A stretch of 40,183 bases of DNA from Guillardia theta CCMP2712. Taxonomy: Eukaryota > Cryptophyceae > Pyrenomonadales > Geminigeraceae. Within the stretch, counting starts at the first letter, position 1, and each line of letters begins with the position of its first letter. The notes beneath the pieces are model-generated. The model made no database searches. It saw nothing but the letters and a program-made list of their open reading frames with translations, and was not told the origin of the DNA. Made by a program: the position numbers and the translations under genes. The DNA is taken from contig NW_005434540.1 in assembly GCF_000315625.1 (NCBI RefSeq), forward strand, positions 138,751-178,933. The letters run 5' to 3'. Below are positions 1 through 11,098 of this stretch, piece after piece.

Positions 1-480
1 CATAGAAGGAGATAGCATATCTGAGATAATTTCACAAGTTCGGTACCGCATACATTCACCTGGGATAAACACGAAAGAAGTTAGAACAGCTGCAACAACT
101 GAAACCAGAGGAGTAGGAGAAGTAGGAGGAGAGTAGAAGTAGGAGGAGGAGGAGGAGGAGGAGGAGGAGGAGGAGGAGGTGGTGGTGGTGGTGGTGGTGG
201 CGGAGGAGGAGGATCTCAGCAGCAGGATTCCCATGCAACCAGCAGCGATTGCGCTCACATGGTGAGGCATACAAGCATATGAGCATGATAGAGCCTGGGG
301 TCATGACAGCATCGCCTGAAAGCACAAGGAGGAGGAGCTGAGCGGGAGTTGACCACGGCCATCCAGCTGAGTAGGAACAAGGACAAGTGCGTTTGCCTCG
401 AAACGAGGGGTAGAGGATGGGAGGTCAGGGGGGTGTAAGGTAGCAAGGAACTTGACTGTGACGGGTGGGGTGTTGAGAGG
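1..480. other. 5' flank of the TPR gene with GGA/GGT microsatellite
   Basis: No gene is supported here. A purine-rich trinucleotide tract (GGA then GGT units) fills roughly 117-215. The rest is ordinary sequence leading to the ATG at 481 and presumably holds the promoter and 5' UTR of the TPR gene. I saw no TATA box or other defined motif I would defend. Confidence 0.6.
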
Positions 481-3400
481 ATGCGAAACAACAACCAGAA
501 GGAGCTGACGGTCTCGATCCCCATGAGCGGCAAGGAGAGGAACACAGACAACAGCGCGTTGGACATGTCGGACGAGGACGAGGAGCTGCTGCTGGAAGGT
601 GCCCTGTACAAGAGGAGCGAGTTCCTGGACAAGGAGGAAGCAGCCAAGTCGCATCCGAACCGAACGTATTACTTCCGAAAGCCGGACGACGTGAGCAAGC
701 TGGTGGAGCTATCCTCGATGAAGCTGCAGCAGAACCCGGAGAACAGGAGGGCACTTAGCATACGAGCTACCTCCTACATGAAGCTCGGAGAATTCAAAGG
801 AGCTGCCCTGGACTACTCTGCTCTCCTCCGCCTCGAACCGCACGATGTGGTCGCCCTCTACAACAGAGGATGCGCGTACGAGAAGTCGGGAGAGCTCCAG
901 CTCGCCATCGATGACTTCTCAGCTGTCCTCCAGCTGGACCCGGGGTTTGCAGCTGCGGCATACGCGCGGGGAGCATGTCAGAACAAGCTTGGGAACTTTG
1001 ACGATGCCATTCAGGACTACACGCTCGCGCTCGCTAGGGACCAGGGGCTGCCGTCGTCCCCCTCGCACAAGCAGGCGACCTTGGAGGGAGACAACTGCCT
1101 GTCTCCCGTCAACTCCTCCAAGCGCTCCTCCAGCCCTCTCTCCCGCCAGGGCTCCATTCGGGCTGCTCGCGAAGTGAGAATGTCCAAGGAAAGCTTCAGC
1201 GCTCGCAGCATTTTTAGCCAGTCGCCGTTGAATGCCGGGGACGCGTACGAGAGCCGAGAGAACGGAGGAGGGGGAGGAGGAGGAGGAGGAGGAGGAGGAG
1301 GATTGCTCGCGTCGGCTCGGAGCAGCAAGGACGGGGTGGAAGCGCTGCAGTCAGGTATCGACGGGATCCTCAAAGAGCACGTGCGAGCTGCTGTGCGTCA
1401 AGCCATGCCGGACGCGTCGGCGCTGATGCGCAACAAGAGCAGAAGGCAGCAGGGAGGCAGCGGTTCCCTCAACAGCCCTGTCATCCCCGACCAGCTCGAG
1501 CCTCAAACGCCCTCACGCCGGGACGGCGAGCAGGAGGAGGGGCTTCGGTCGCTGATCAACAACAGCCACTCAGCGGACTACTACCACAGCAAGGGATACG
1601 CACACAGGAAGCTGGGAGAGTTCAGAAAGGCGATAGAGTGCTACACGATAGCGATCGAGAAGGACGGGCGGCACTTCAAGGCTCTCTTCAACCGAGGGTT
1701 CTCGCACGACAAGCTCGGGCTGTACGAGCTCGCGATCCGCGACTACTCGCGGGCGCTGGACGTCGACCCGACCAACGCCTACGCCTACTACAACCGCGGC
1801 ATCAGCTACGATCGTATGGGCGACTTTGCCGCCGCCATCGAGAACTTCTCCGAGGCCATCCGGCTGGAGCCCAGCAACGCGGACTTTTACCACAACCGAG
1901 GCTTCTCTAATCGCAAACTAGGCAAGTACGCGGATGCGACGCGCGACTACACAGCAGCTCTCGAGCTGAACAGCCGGCACTTCAAGGCCTACTACAACAG
2001 GGCCTTTGCTCTTGACAAGCTGGGAAAGTACTCCGAGGCCGTCGAAGACTACACGAGCGCCCTGCAGCTGGAGGCCGACAACGCGAACGCGTATCACAAC
2101 CGCGGGTCGGCGCTGGAGAAGCTGGGAAGAGACGAGGAAGCGATCGCCGACTTCTCGCGGGCCATCGCCATCGACCCGCACAACGCCTCCTCCTACAACT
2201 CGCGGGGTCTGGTCTACGACAAGCTGGGGATGCTGGACAAGGCGATCGAGGACTTCACGGCGGCGCTGCAGGAGGAGGGAGACAACGCGGTCTACTTCCA
2301 CAACCGCGGGTACTGCCACCGCAACAAGAACAACTTCTCCCTCGCAGCCCTCGACTACTCGCGAGCGATTGAGCTGAACCCTGACAACGCGACGGCCTTC
2401 ACCAACAGAGGATACGCCATGCGCAAACTCGGGAGGTACGTCGAGGCCATCGAAGACTATACCCGCAGCCTCCAGCTGCAGCCCGACAATGTCAAGAGCT
2501 ACAACAACCGAGGGTACTGCTACGCCAAGCTCGGGTCAGTTGGATTACAGCTGGAGGGGTGGTGGGTGACGGGGTGGCAGGAGGTACGACCTTGCGGTGC
2601 TGGACTACTCGGAGGTCCTTCGGTTGGACCCTTCCAACAATCACGCCTACCACAACCGAGGAATCTCCTACGATAAGCTCGGACAATACGACCAGGTCTC
2701 TCGCCCCCCCCCCCCCTCCTCCTCCTGCTCCTCTTCCTTTCATCGCCTCCTCTAAGCGCCCCCGCTCTAATTTTCTTCCCTGCCTTCCCCTCCATGTTCC
2801 TACTTCCGCTGCTCCCGCATATTTTCTGGTTATCTTCTCATCTGCTTCCTCCTCTCCCTTCCTCTGTCTTAGCTCCCCTGCAGGCCGTCGCTGATCTTAC
2901 CGAGGCTGTTCGTCTCGATCCTGGCAACACGAATGCACTCTACAATCGTGAGAGAGGAGGAGGAGCAAGAGCAAGGGGAAGGGAGTTCTGGAGCGGGAGA
3001 GGGAAGGCGCTATAGAAGGGGAGCAGGAGCAGGAGGAGGAGGGGGGGGGGGAGGATAGAGTGCGTTGCTAACGTGTCACTCAGGTGGCAATGCGTTGGAC
3101 TCACTGGGAGATTTCGACCATGCTATCGCAGACTATACGAGGGTACAATCCGCCCTCCCTTTCCTCCTCCTCTCGCTTCTCCTCCTCCTCTCGCTTCTCC
3201 TCCTCCTCCTCTCGCTCCCCTCCTCCTCTCGCTTCTCCTCCTCCTCCTCTCGCTCCCCTCTTCCTCTCGCTGCTCCTTCCTCCTCTTTTGGATCTCGTCT
3301 CATCCTCTGCAGGTGCTCGAGTTGGATCCTGTAGCTGAAGATCAAGCTGTACAGAAGCCGCAAACGGTGACCCACGAGACCCCCTCATCCCCCTTCCCTC

Positions 3401-3594
3401 CCATCCCCCCGCCACCACCTCCTCCTCTTCCTTCCCTTGAAACCGGCCGCCCTCCCTCCTCTTTCCTTGTTTCTATTGCTCCCCTTCTCTTCCTCACTTC
3501 TCCAAGTGTAACTGACAGTGACGTTTTCAAGCCCACGAGGACGGGGCGGAAGGGCGAAGTGCCGAGGAGGAAGAAGCCCTCGTCCTCTCGCTGA
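481..3594 (+). CDS. Tetratricopeptide-repeat (TPR) protein, 6 exons
   Basis: Predicted exons are 481-2534, 2581-2695, 2884-2947, 3084-3142, 3313-3366 and 3532-3594. All introns are GT-AG and phase-consistent, giving 802 aa. About three TPR units lie near residues 84-185. A Ser-rich linker follows, with a run of about 14 glycines near 262-275. A long uninterrupted array of about 12 TPRs then runs from about 366 to 760, with the repeated pattern YxNRGxxxxKLGxxxxAIxDYxxAxxLxP. The short C-terminus is basic (RTGRKGEVPRRKK). TPR arrays are protein-binding scaffolds; nothing in the sequence identifies the partner. There is no signal peptide or membrane segment. The first intron is only 46 bp, and reading through it ends the frame early at 2676. 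Introns 2-5 are long pyrimidine or purine tracts. The gene ends 134 bp from the convergent gene on the other strand. Confidence 0.85.
1264..1302 (+). repeat. In-frame GGA microsatellite encoding polyglycine
   Basis: A run of GGA/GGG codons in TPR exon 1 encodes about 14 consecutive glycines between the N-terminal TPRs and the main array. It matches the GGA/CTC tracts in neighbouring introns, so it is probably a slippage-prone insertion tolerated in a linker. Confidence 0.85.
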
Positions 3595-3728
3595 AACTTT
3601 TCTTATTAAATGTCTGTCAGTTGCTCGCTCCTCCCTCTCCTCCTCTTTTCTCCTCCTCCTCCGTCCTCTCCTTGCTCCTCGACATATGTACACACATCCA
3701 TGCATGGTGCTGCTCTCGCGCTCTCCTC

Positions 3729-5282
3729 TTACGCGCTCTTCTTGATCGCCTCATGCCCGTGGTACGGCTGGTCGCCGATGTCTCGACGCAGCCGCACAAA
3801 TTCTGAAAGCTCATTCACTCGCTCTTGCATGTGCTGAACCTGCGGCGCAACTTCGCGGTGAGGTCGAGAGAGGGGGAGAGAGGAACAAGGAACAAGGAAC
3901 AAGGAACAAGGAGAGGAGGGCCGAGACGACGAGGGACAAGGGAGAGGAGGAGAGGGAGGAGTGGCAGGAGAAATAGAAGCAGAGGTAGAGAAGAACCGGA
4001 TCATTGGGCTCATGCATGATGAGAGATTGGAGAAGGAACCCGAAAACGCGATCCAGACCATGATACCTGCAGGAAATATTCATGACAGGAGAAAGCAAAG
4101 TAGGAAAAGAACGAGGGAGGAGGAGGAGGAGGAGGAGGAGGAGGAGACAGAGAATAGGGGAGAGGGAGGAGAAGGAGGAGGAGAGGAGGAGGAGGAGAGG
4201 AGGAGAGGAGGAGGAGGAGGAGAGGAGGAGGCGAGGGAGGATTGGGAGGAGGAGAGGAGGAGGAGGAGGAGGAGGAGGAGGAGAGGAGAGGAGGAGGAGG
4301 AGGAGGAGGAGGCGAGGAGGAGGCGAGGGAGGATTGGGAGGAGGAGGAGGAGGATAAGGAGGAAAGGAAGGGAGAGGAGGGATGACCTTCTGTATTCTTC
4401 CATGTCTCGCACAGGATCTCCAGACTCGCAAGGAGGAAGACCGTACATCTTCAAGTCAAAGATAAGAAGCAAGCCTCCATCTCTTTACCATCTCCTTACC
4501 CCCTTCCTCTCTCCCTTCCCCCCCTGCTCCTTCTCATACTCCCTCCCCCTCCTCCCCCTCCTCCCCGGACTTCTTGGCACCTCAATATCGGCGATCATCT
4601 CTTCAAGGGCCGCAGCCACCGCAACCTCCTTCCCGCTCGACTCCGCCAGCTCAAGCACGCTCATCACGAATGTGTCCCGGTCAGTCATGGCGCCGGGCTT
4701 GATAGCTGTAGATATATGCTTGACATGTTGCCAGACCAGAGGAGGGAACAAGACAGAGAAGAGCAGAGGAAGAGGAGAGGTAAAGCACAGGAAGCTCAAG
4801 AAACAAGAGCCTACCGCTCTCGTCGAAAATCTTCCTAGCTCCTGCTGCTTCTGCAAGTTTCTGCTGCGCCTTGACAGTTCTGAGCTGAAGAACCTTCCCC
4901 GTCCCATCTTTGTCGCACAGAGCGAACCAACTAGGCCATGCAAGTCACGCTTCAACCCCTCCTCCCTCGCTCAACTCGTCCTCATCAATTCACTTCTTCC
5001 AATCCTGCTTTTGTCTCCTTCCATTCTGGTTTTCATTTCGCCTCTCCACTTTCCCCTCCTCTGACTCTCTTCATCGCCCCTCCATCCCTTCCACAATCTT
5101 CCCCTCTCCCTCCCCTCTCCCTCTCTTCCCCTCTCCTCCCCTCCCCTCTCCTCCCCTCTACTCTCCTCCCCTCTCCTCCCCTTCCCTCTACTCTCCTCCC
5201 CTCTCCTCCCCTCTCCTCCATCTTACCGTCCCGCAGGCTCCTCCGCCATAGAGCCGTTGAACTGCGTCCCTCGTCCCCTCAT
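3729..5282 (-). CDS. Small protein with RIIa/DPY30-like C-terminal segment, 6 exons
   Basis: Exons (minus strand) are 5282-5227, 4930-4815, 4705-4581, 4448-4387, 4066-3997 and 3839-3729. All splices are GT-AG and phases agree, giving 179 aa. Residues after the start include CDKDGTGKV, which looks like a lone EF-hand loop. A helical region follows (LELAESSGKEVAVAAALEEM). Near the C-terminus a segment reads FLLQSLIMHEPNDPVQHM, which has the shape of the RIIa/DPY30 dimerisation helices of ciliary and PKA-anchoring proteins (hydrophobic helix, then PxDPhxxh). The family assignment is inference from that pattern. The exon structure is well supported by phase. Exon 4 (62 bp) is the least certain. 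The introns are almost pure GGA/CTC repeat, which creates a spurious 367-codon Arg/Glu ORF on the other strand. Confidence 0.65.
4115..4372. repeat. (GGA)n-rich purine tract inside an intron
   Basis: Nearly uninterrupted GGA/GAG repeat with G-runs, lying in intron 4 of the minus-strand gene, where it reads as CTC/TCC. Such polypurine tracts are the commonest low-complexity element in this window. Confidence 0.9.
5085..5222. repeat. CCCCTCTCCT-type pyrimidine repeat inside an intron
   Basis: Imperfect tandem repeats of CCCCTCTCCT/CTACTCTCCT within the first intron of the minus-strand gene ending at 3729. No reading frame here has codon-like content. Confidence 0.85.
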
Positions 5283-5936
5283 CAGCCCAGAGAATTTTCT
5301 GAGTTCAGGGCGAGTTGCCGGACTTTCTGACCCGGCGGCCTGGTGATGAATTTCAAATTGGTCGATCTAGGGTGGGGGTGGTATCTGGTATATTCATGTG
5401 GTGGGTACTTTTATATATAAGCTGGGGTAGGGGTAAAAAAATATCGAATGAGGGGTAGGTGGTGTTATAAGTCCACGAGGAGATGACAGGATGACGGGGT
5501 AGTTCTATGGTAGGAGGAGGGGGTAGAGAGTACAAAATCTCACTACGCCGAATAGTGGGGTGGTGACTTAAATCTAGGGGTGGGGTGGTTGCCCAAGTGA
5601 TGACCTGTCCTCCAATCCGAGACACTTGGGTTGGGGTGGGGTCCTTTGAAGGAAAGGACGATGATGGGGTGGGGTAAGGAAATGGAGGGGTCATTATATT
5701 CCCTTTGGGATGTCACCTCTCTCGCTTTGCATACACCCCAAGGTACCATGCAGAATTGATCTAACGTACCCGTACTATTGACGTAAATTGTACCCCTATA
5801 CTTGTACCCTACCCACTAAGAATACTTACCCCTACCCCACGTGTTTCATTTCCATGCACCCCCCACCCTCCCCATTCGACGACCCCTCCTCACTCCAAGT
5901 CCACATCTCCTCTTTCCTTCCTGAAGCCGCGGCGGC
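5283..5936. other. Divergent intergenic region with GGGGT/TACCCC-rich sequence
   Basis: This spans the start of the RIIa-like gene (-) and the presumed start of the KHDC4-like gene (+), so both promoters should lie here. From about 5360 to 5700 the plus strand is rich in GGGGT and GGGTGG. From about 5760 to 5870 it is rich in TACCCC. The two halves are loosely mirror-symmetric in composition. No gene is supported. Confidence 0.55.
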
Positions 5937-8014
5937 ATGTCGGACGGAGATCAGCCCAGGAAGCTAGCCCCCCCCTCCTCCTCCCCTCCCCCTCCCCCTC
6001 CCCCCTCCGCCCTCCTCGCTCCTCACTCCTCCTCGCTCCTCCTCCCTACTCCTCCCTACTCCTCCCGCCTCCTCCGTCCATCTTATCCTCCTCGACTTTT
6101 TCTCTTCTTCCTGACAAGATTGCTTGAACGTTACCTGGTCTTTCAATGTTTGCTTGCTTGCTCACTCTGCTTTCCTACATTCTTCTCTATGCAATCTGCC
6201 AGTCTGTCGATCGATTGCGACTTATGCTGAGGATTTGAGTTGTCAATGCATGTAAAAATGGATGACCCGTTCGAAGCCCTGATATCTCACATAAGATGAA
6301 GGGAGTGATGAATTTGGTCTTGTTGCTTGCATGATGCTGCGAAGTCGAGATTATGATGCTCTTGAGATGAGCGATTTGCATATGTTTTACTGTTAGTGAT
6401 CGTAGTGGATTGTAGGAAGAGGAGGAGATGGGATGCTGCACCAACAGAAATGGAAGGAGCTGCAGCTGGTAATGCCTTCAGACGAGTCATCAAACAGTTG
6501 GTTTGTGATCGTTGTTTTAGTGTTTGCTGCTGGCTTGGCGTTAGCAATGCAGCTTTGGTAGGTTTGGGTGATTTGTATATTTCTCGTCACTAGGTAATGG
6601 CGGCGGGGCCTCCGCTGGTGCAGGTTCGTTAGGAACCGCAGCGTCAGCTCAAGATGCAGCGGTAAGATGATGAAACCAAGAGAACCTTCTCTGTATCACC
6701 CTCACGCTGTTACCTTCCTTGACTGGGAGCTGTGATCCTTGTCTTGCTTGACTTCTTCTGATCTGACGTTTCCTAGCTCTTGTCTGTGGGTTTGTCGCCT
6801 TGTCATTGCTTGACCCTTTCAATGCAGGCGAGGATCAATGCCGCTCTCGCGGGTCAACCGGTTCCTCCCTTGCCTCCTGGAGGACCTGCGACAACACCGG
6901 CAGCGTTGCAAGCGGCGGCGGTGGCGGCGGCGGCGGCAGCGCAACTTGCTGGGGGTTTCAAGACAACTGTCAAAGTTGTAGAGATCAATGGATCACCAGC
7001 CTCGCAAAGGAACATTCTTACTCGAGGCACATGGCAGAAGGAAGTGACTGCCAAGAGTGGAGCAGCAGTCGTCACCAAGGGAAAGTTCTACTCGCCTGAG
7101 GAACTGGCGCAACGAAAGGATGGCGATGAAATCCCTCTCTCGTTGGAGGTATCAGCGTTTGACGCGCGACAAGTCGACAAGGCTGTAGATTTGATCCGGG
7201 AGATTATGAACGATACGCCGCTGCCGGACCCGAGAGCGCTTTCGAAGCAAGTGGCAGATGGGTTTGCCGTGAAAAAGGTCTTTGTTGGACTGGAAGATGC
7301 TCCTCCTACTTTCAGCGTCATCGGAAAGATTCTTGGACCCAAAGGCTCATACCTGAAGCACATCAACACGATCTCTGGCGCTCGGGTTGACCTGCGTGGG
7401 AAAGGCTCTCGACAGCTGCCGGGGGTACCAGGAGCTGATCTTCCTCTGCACATAGAGATCTCGTCTCGGGTGGAGTCTCAGGTGGAGGAAGCTGTTCGTC
7501 TGGTAGAAGACCTCGTCGGGACTGTCAAAGCAGATTACGAGAAGTATAAGAAATCGCAGGAGAGGAACAACTTCAACTCCATGATCCCAAAGCCTCCGCT
7601 CCCTCCAGGGTGGGAGCAGGCGTTTGATCCGAGCGGAAGGGTGTACTACATCAACCACAACGACAAGACTACCTCCTGGACGCCTCCGGTCATGCCTCCT
7701 GGCCCAGAGGCAGCACAAGGATACCCAGGTCAAGTCCCTCCAGCTGCAGGCTACTACGGATACCCGGTAAGCTGCTGTCTCTTCCCCCTATCGCCTGATC
7801 CCTCCAACAGGGCTACGACCCCAACGCCTACTATGGAGCTTACGGCTACGACCCCAACGCCTATGCCCAGTACTACAACTACTACGGGCATGGCACAGCC
7901 GAGGGACAAGCGGCTGGTGAAGGTCAGGGAGGCCAGGAGGGACAGGCCCCTGCTGGACAAACAGGTGGAGAAGCGCAGGGAAGTCAAGCAGCTGCAGCTC
8001 AACCGCAGGCGTGA
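5937..8014 (+). CDS. KHDC4/RIK-like tandem KH RNA-binding protein with WW domain
   Basis: Likely exons are 5937-5959 (tentative), 6416-6468, 6594-6661, 6828-7766 and 7811-8014, giving about 428 aa. The N-terminal RKRRRWD motif, the AARINAALAG helix and the region from about 92 to 280 match the animal KHDC4 / plant RIK family. That region holds an NILTRG-type first KH module and a second KH with GPKG at about 218. These nuclear proteins act in pre-mRNA splicing and snoRNA processing. A WW domain (PPGWEQ...YYINH...TTSWTPP, about 305-337) follows, then a QGYDPNAYYGAYGYDPNAY-type Tyr/Gly/Gln tail. Exons 2-5 are phase-consistent GT-AG. Exon 1 is uncertain: MSDGDQP fits the family, but its donor is not GT (see findings). 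Confidence 0.8.
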
Positions 8015-8393
8015 GGTAGGGAGAAGAGGAAGATCGATACATGTTGACGTGATTGAACCTTTAAAGCATCTTGAAACTTTTCCTCCCTTCTCCTCGTCCT
8101 CCTCTGATAGAGATGATTGTCCACACACCACCTAGTAGCCCAGACCATGTGCAGGAGCGTCATCTAATGCCTCCTTTCTCCACAAGCGATCCGTTGAAAG
8201 CAATTTCCAGCTCCTGTGCAAAGATCAGTCTCCTCCTCCACCCCACTCATCTACGACTCTGCGCGTTTCCGTCGACTCCCGCTGAATCGTTTCTCCTCTT
8301 TCCCTGCACAGACCGTCAGCTTTCGCCCACTTCTCCCCTTTCCCTCCACCTCCTTCCTTCCCTCCCCTCTCCCCATCACTCCCCGTGCTCTGC
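8015..8393. other. Convergent intergenic spacer
   Basis: Separates the stop of the KHDC4-like gene (+) from the stop of the channel gene (-). It is pyrimidine-rich on the plus strand, with no further exon I can support and no clear terminator. It should hold both 3' UTRs. Confidence 0.55.
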
Positions 8394-10436
8394 TTACCCG
8401 ACATGAACATCCTCCTCGTAGATGATGCTCGGCAGCCGCAGTCGATCGTCTCCAGCCGAGAACTGGACGATTTCTTAAGCCCCTCCTCCTCGTCCTCCTT
8501 TGCAACTTACAGATCTCTTCACGCGGATGAGTTCGTTCCGATTGAAATCCTGCAAAGGAGGTGATGAGAAAGGAGAGGAGGAATAGGCATCAACACCTCG
8601 TCGTTCTTGAGAGGATCAAGATTCTTGCTTCTGCATATGCAAGTCAGCAACATCAGCGGGGGAGGGAGGACGGAGCTCACTTGGCCGTAGGAGTGAGAGG
8701 AGGGCTCGGCGGCAGATACTCGTTGAGAGGCGATACGCGTTGGCGCATGTCGAACATGCTGGAGCCGGGAGAGTGCATGTCCATGCTTATCCTCGCATGC
8801 TCCAGTATCTTGGTGGTTGACAGCCGAAGCTCTTCCTCCATCTCTGGGAAGAAGGGGAGCAGCCGCGCGTAGTCCTCTCGCTCCAGCACGTAGAGGGTCC
8901 CGTCGGTCTGAGCTCGGATGGTCGTCGTGCGGATAGTGCGGTGCTGCAGGGCGATCTCACCGAACCATGCGCCGGGGCTGAGGCTCTCCAGGACTGTGAC
9001 TCCGTCAGGAGCGATGACGTTGAGGATGCCCTTCTCGAGGAGGAACATCTCCTGCCCGATCTCTCCCGAGATCATGATGTCGTCACCCTGCAAGAACGTC
9101 TCGGGCTTGAGCACCTGAACAACGCTGAAGACGAAGCCCTTGGCTCCCGTGTTGAGGAAAGGAACACCTCGCACCAGCTTCTCCGCGTTGTGCATGGTGA
9201 GCTCGCGGCGGAGGCTTCTCGAGACGTACTCGAGCACCTCCTTCTCGTCCGACCCTCCGTTTGTCATCCACCGCATCTCCATGTACTCCCTCACCCGCTG
9301 CCGCAGCTCCAGCGGCACCTTGCGCCTTCCCATGTAGTGGTTGAGCCTTTCCACCTGCCCCATGTACCGCACCCTCTCCGCGTCCATCTCCATGAGGAGG
9401 CTAATGCAGACAGCGATGAAGGACGAGTAAAGGACCGAGCCGGACAAGGAGCAGATCACCGCCAGAATGTCCTCCGGGTACGTCGAGCCCGTCGCTTGAT
9501 CGTGACCGCACATGAACGCAACTGCCGTCCTCAAGCCTCGCAGGTAATACCTGGCTGTGCAAGTTGTCGATGCCATGCAGGAGGGGTCTCCTCCCAACGC
9601 GTTGCCTCCTGTGGGCAGGTCGATGATGCGATAGTCGCTGTTCACACTCGTCCACACCCAGCACTCAGCACAAGTAGTCCAGTGGAGCCAGATGAAGCAG
9701 CAGGAGATCCAGACGATGATCTTCCACATGAAGTGAGAAAGTCGAACGTCCAGGTTGAGCTGCAGCACTTGGACGATCCGCGCGAGCCTCGAGATTTTGA
9801 AGCAGCGAAGGATCTTGGAGACCCGCGCTCCCTTCACCATCGAGTTCTCGGTGAAACCCGTGAAGGCTTCGGGAGGAAGTGACGATACGAGGTCCAGTAT
9901 AAGCCATCCTTTGGCGTAGAAGTAAGCGACAGGCCGGTAGTGCATGATCACCCTTTGCTCCTTCTTGTCGATGTAGCCAGTCAAGAAATTCAAGATGATA
10001 TCGAGCATGAAGAACACAGTGACAATACGGTCAGTCACATTGAGGAAAGATGACGGAGATGTGTCGTTTGTGAAAGCGATGCTGACAGGATCAGAGATCA
10101 GCGCATAAGCTGTTATGATGAACATAAATCCATCCCAACTCCTGCAAAACACGTTCACATCCAAAACAAAATAAGTAACAAATTTGTTACATGCGAGCAA
10201 ATGAATTCGGGTGTAGCGGGACTGCTCCAGTCTGCAAGAATCTTTGGAAGGCATTCAATTCAGGGTCAGTGAGTTTCTGAAGGCTTTCTCGGAATTCTTG
10301 CAACTCCTGTGAAATGCATGAGAAATGTCGCCATCACAATCTTGAGACTTGAAATCATCACGATCATCTCATGCGCCTTATTGTTATCATGACCTCCATC
10401 ATCATAATTCTCCTCCTCCTCCTCCTCCTCCTCATT

Positions 10437-10470
<34 letters not shown>

Positions 10471-11098
10471 ACGACAACTTCCTCGCAACCATAGCGTTTC
10501 CTCTCGTCGCATGTCCAACCTTGTCATTGGTTATGGCACTTGTCTGGCCTTGACTGCAGCCTGACGCCACGCCCTCGGCAAGAAGAGCTGTGTCCTCCTG
10601 CACAACATCTCAGAGCTCCCTTTACCATCCCTACCACTCGCACTTTCTTCAGCACAGTCTCGTAGCAGGACAGGGAAGTGTTTTCCCTCCTCAGGGTTTG
10701 TCTCTTCAGGAAAGGATTCTGCAGGCTGCGGCAACGTCTCAGTCACCAAGAGGTCATCCCAATCAAAACCTCATGGACTTGCGGAAAGACAAGCGGTCAG
10801 GCCGCTTGCTGAAATGTCCATCGTCGCCGGGGTCCGTGTGGCTATGGCGAGCGAGACTATGGGACCTCAAGACGTCGGTGTTGACGTCCAGGGACGCGGC
10901 TCGTCCGAATTCTTCTTCCCTTGCTCCCTCATGGAAGGATGTGTGGTGCACAATCCTCTGGATGTTTCGACTCCGTGGGATGTCCATGCTATGAACGTGC
11001 CTGTCCCCGTGTCCGTTCCCTTGCGGCTGACCCTCCATCCCGCTATTGCTTCTCCTCAAGGCCGGAGCCTGGTTAGAGTTGACCTCTATCTTGTCCAT
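8394..11098 (-). CDS. HCN/CNG-like cation channel with cyclic-nucleotide-binding domain
   Basis: Exons (minus strand) are 11098-10779, 10737-10626, 10306-10191, 10141-8681, 8627-8597, 8549-8511 and 8462-8394. Phases close, giving 715 aa. Six membrane segments run from about residue 184 (SWDGFMFIITAYALI). The S4-like helix has spaced Arg/Lys (KGARVSKILRCFKISRLARI). The C-linker (LNHYMGRRKVPLELRQRVREY) is followed by a cyclic-nucleotide-binding domain at about 505-635 with the phosphate-cassette motif FGEIAL and a downstream arginine. Order and length match HCN/EAG-type channels of the plasma membrane. The pore is odd: the position of the GYG filter reads CGHDQ (plus-strand 9499-9507 encodes GHD). 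Exons 1-3 and the short last three exons rest on splice-phase reasoning. The exon 1/2 junction has an alternative donor nearby. Confidence 0.8.
10409..10470. repeat. (CTC)n(ATC)n microsatellite in channel intron
   Basis: A compound trinucleotide repeat, CTC units followed by ATC units, within the intron between exons 2 and 3 of the channel gene. It produces spurious poly-His/poly-Ile ORFs in both strands. Confidence 0.9.

Noticed and set aside
3961-5064. 367-codon plus-strand ORF rich in Arg and Glu
   Set aside because: It is (GGA)n intron repeat read in frame, and the minus strand gives phase-consistent exons across it.
8941-9882. 313-codon plus-strand ORF
   Set aside because: Exact antisense of the channel's large exon; the minus strand shows conserved S1-S6 and nucleotide-binding motifs.
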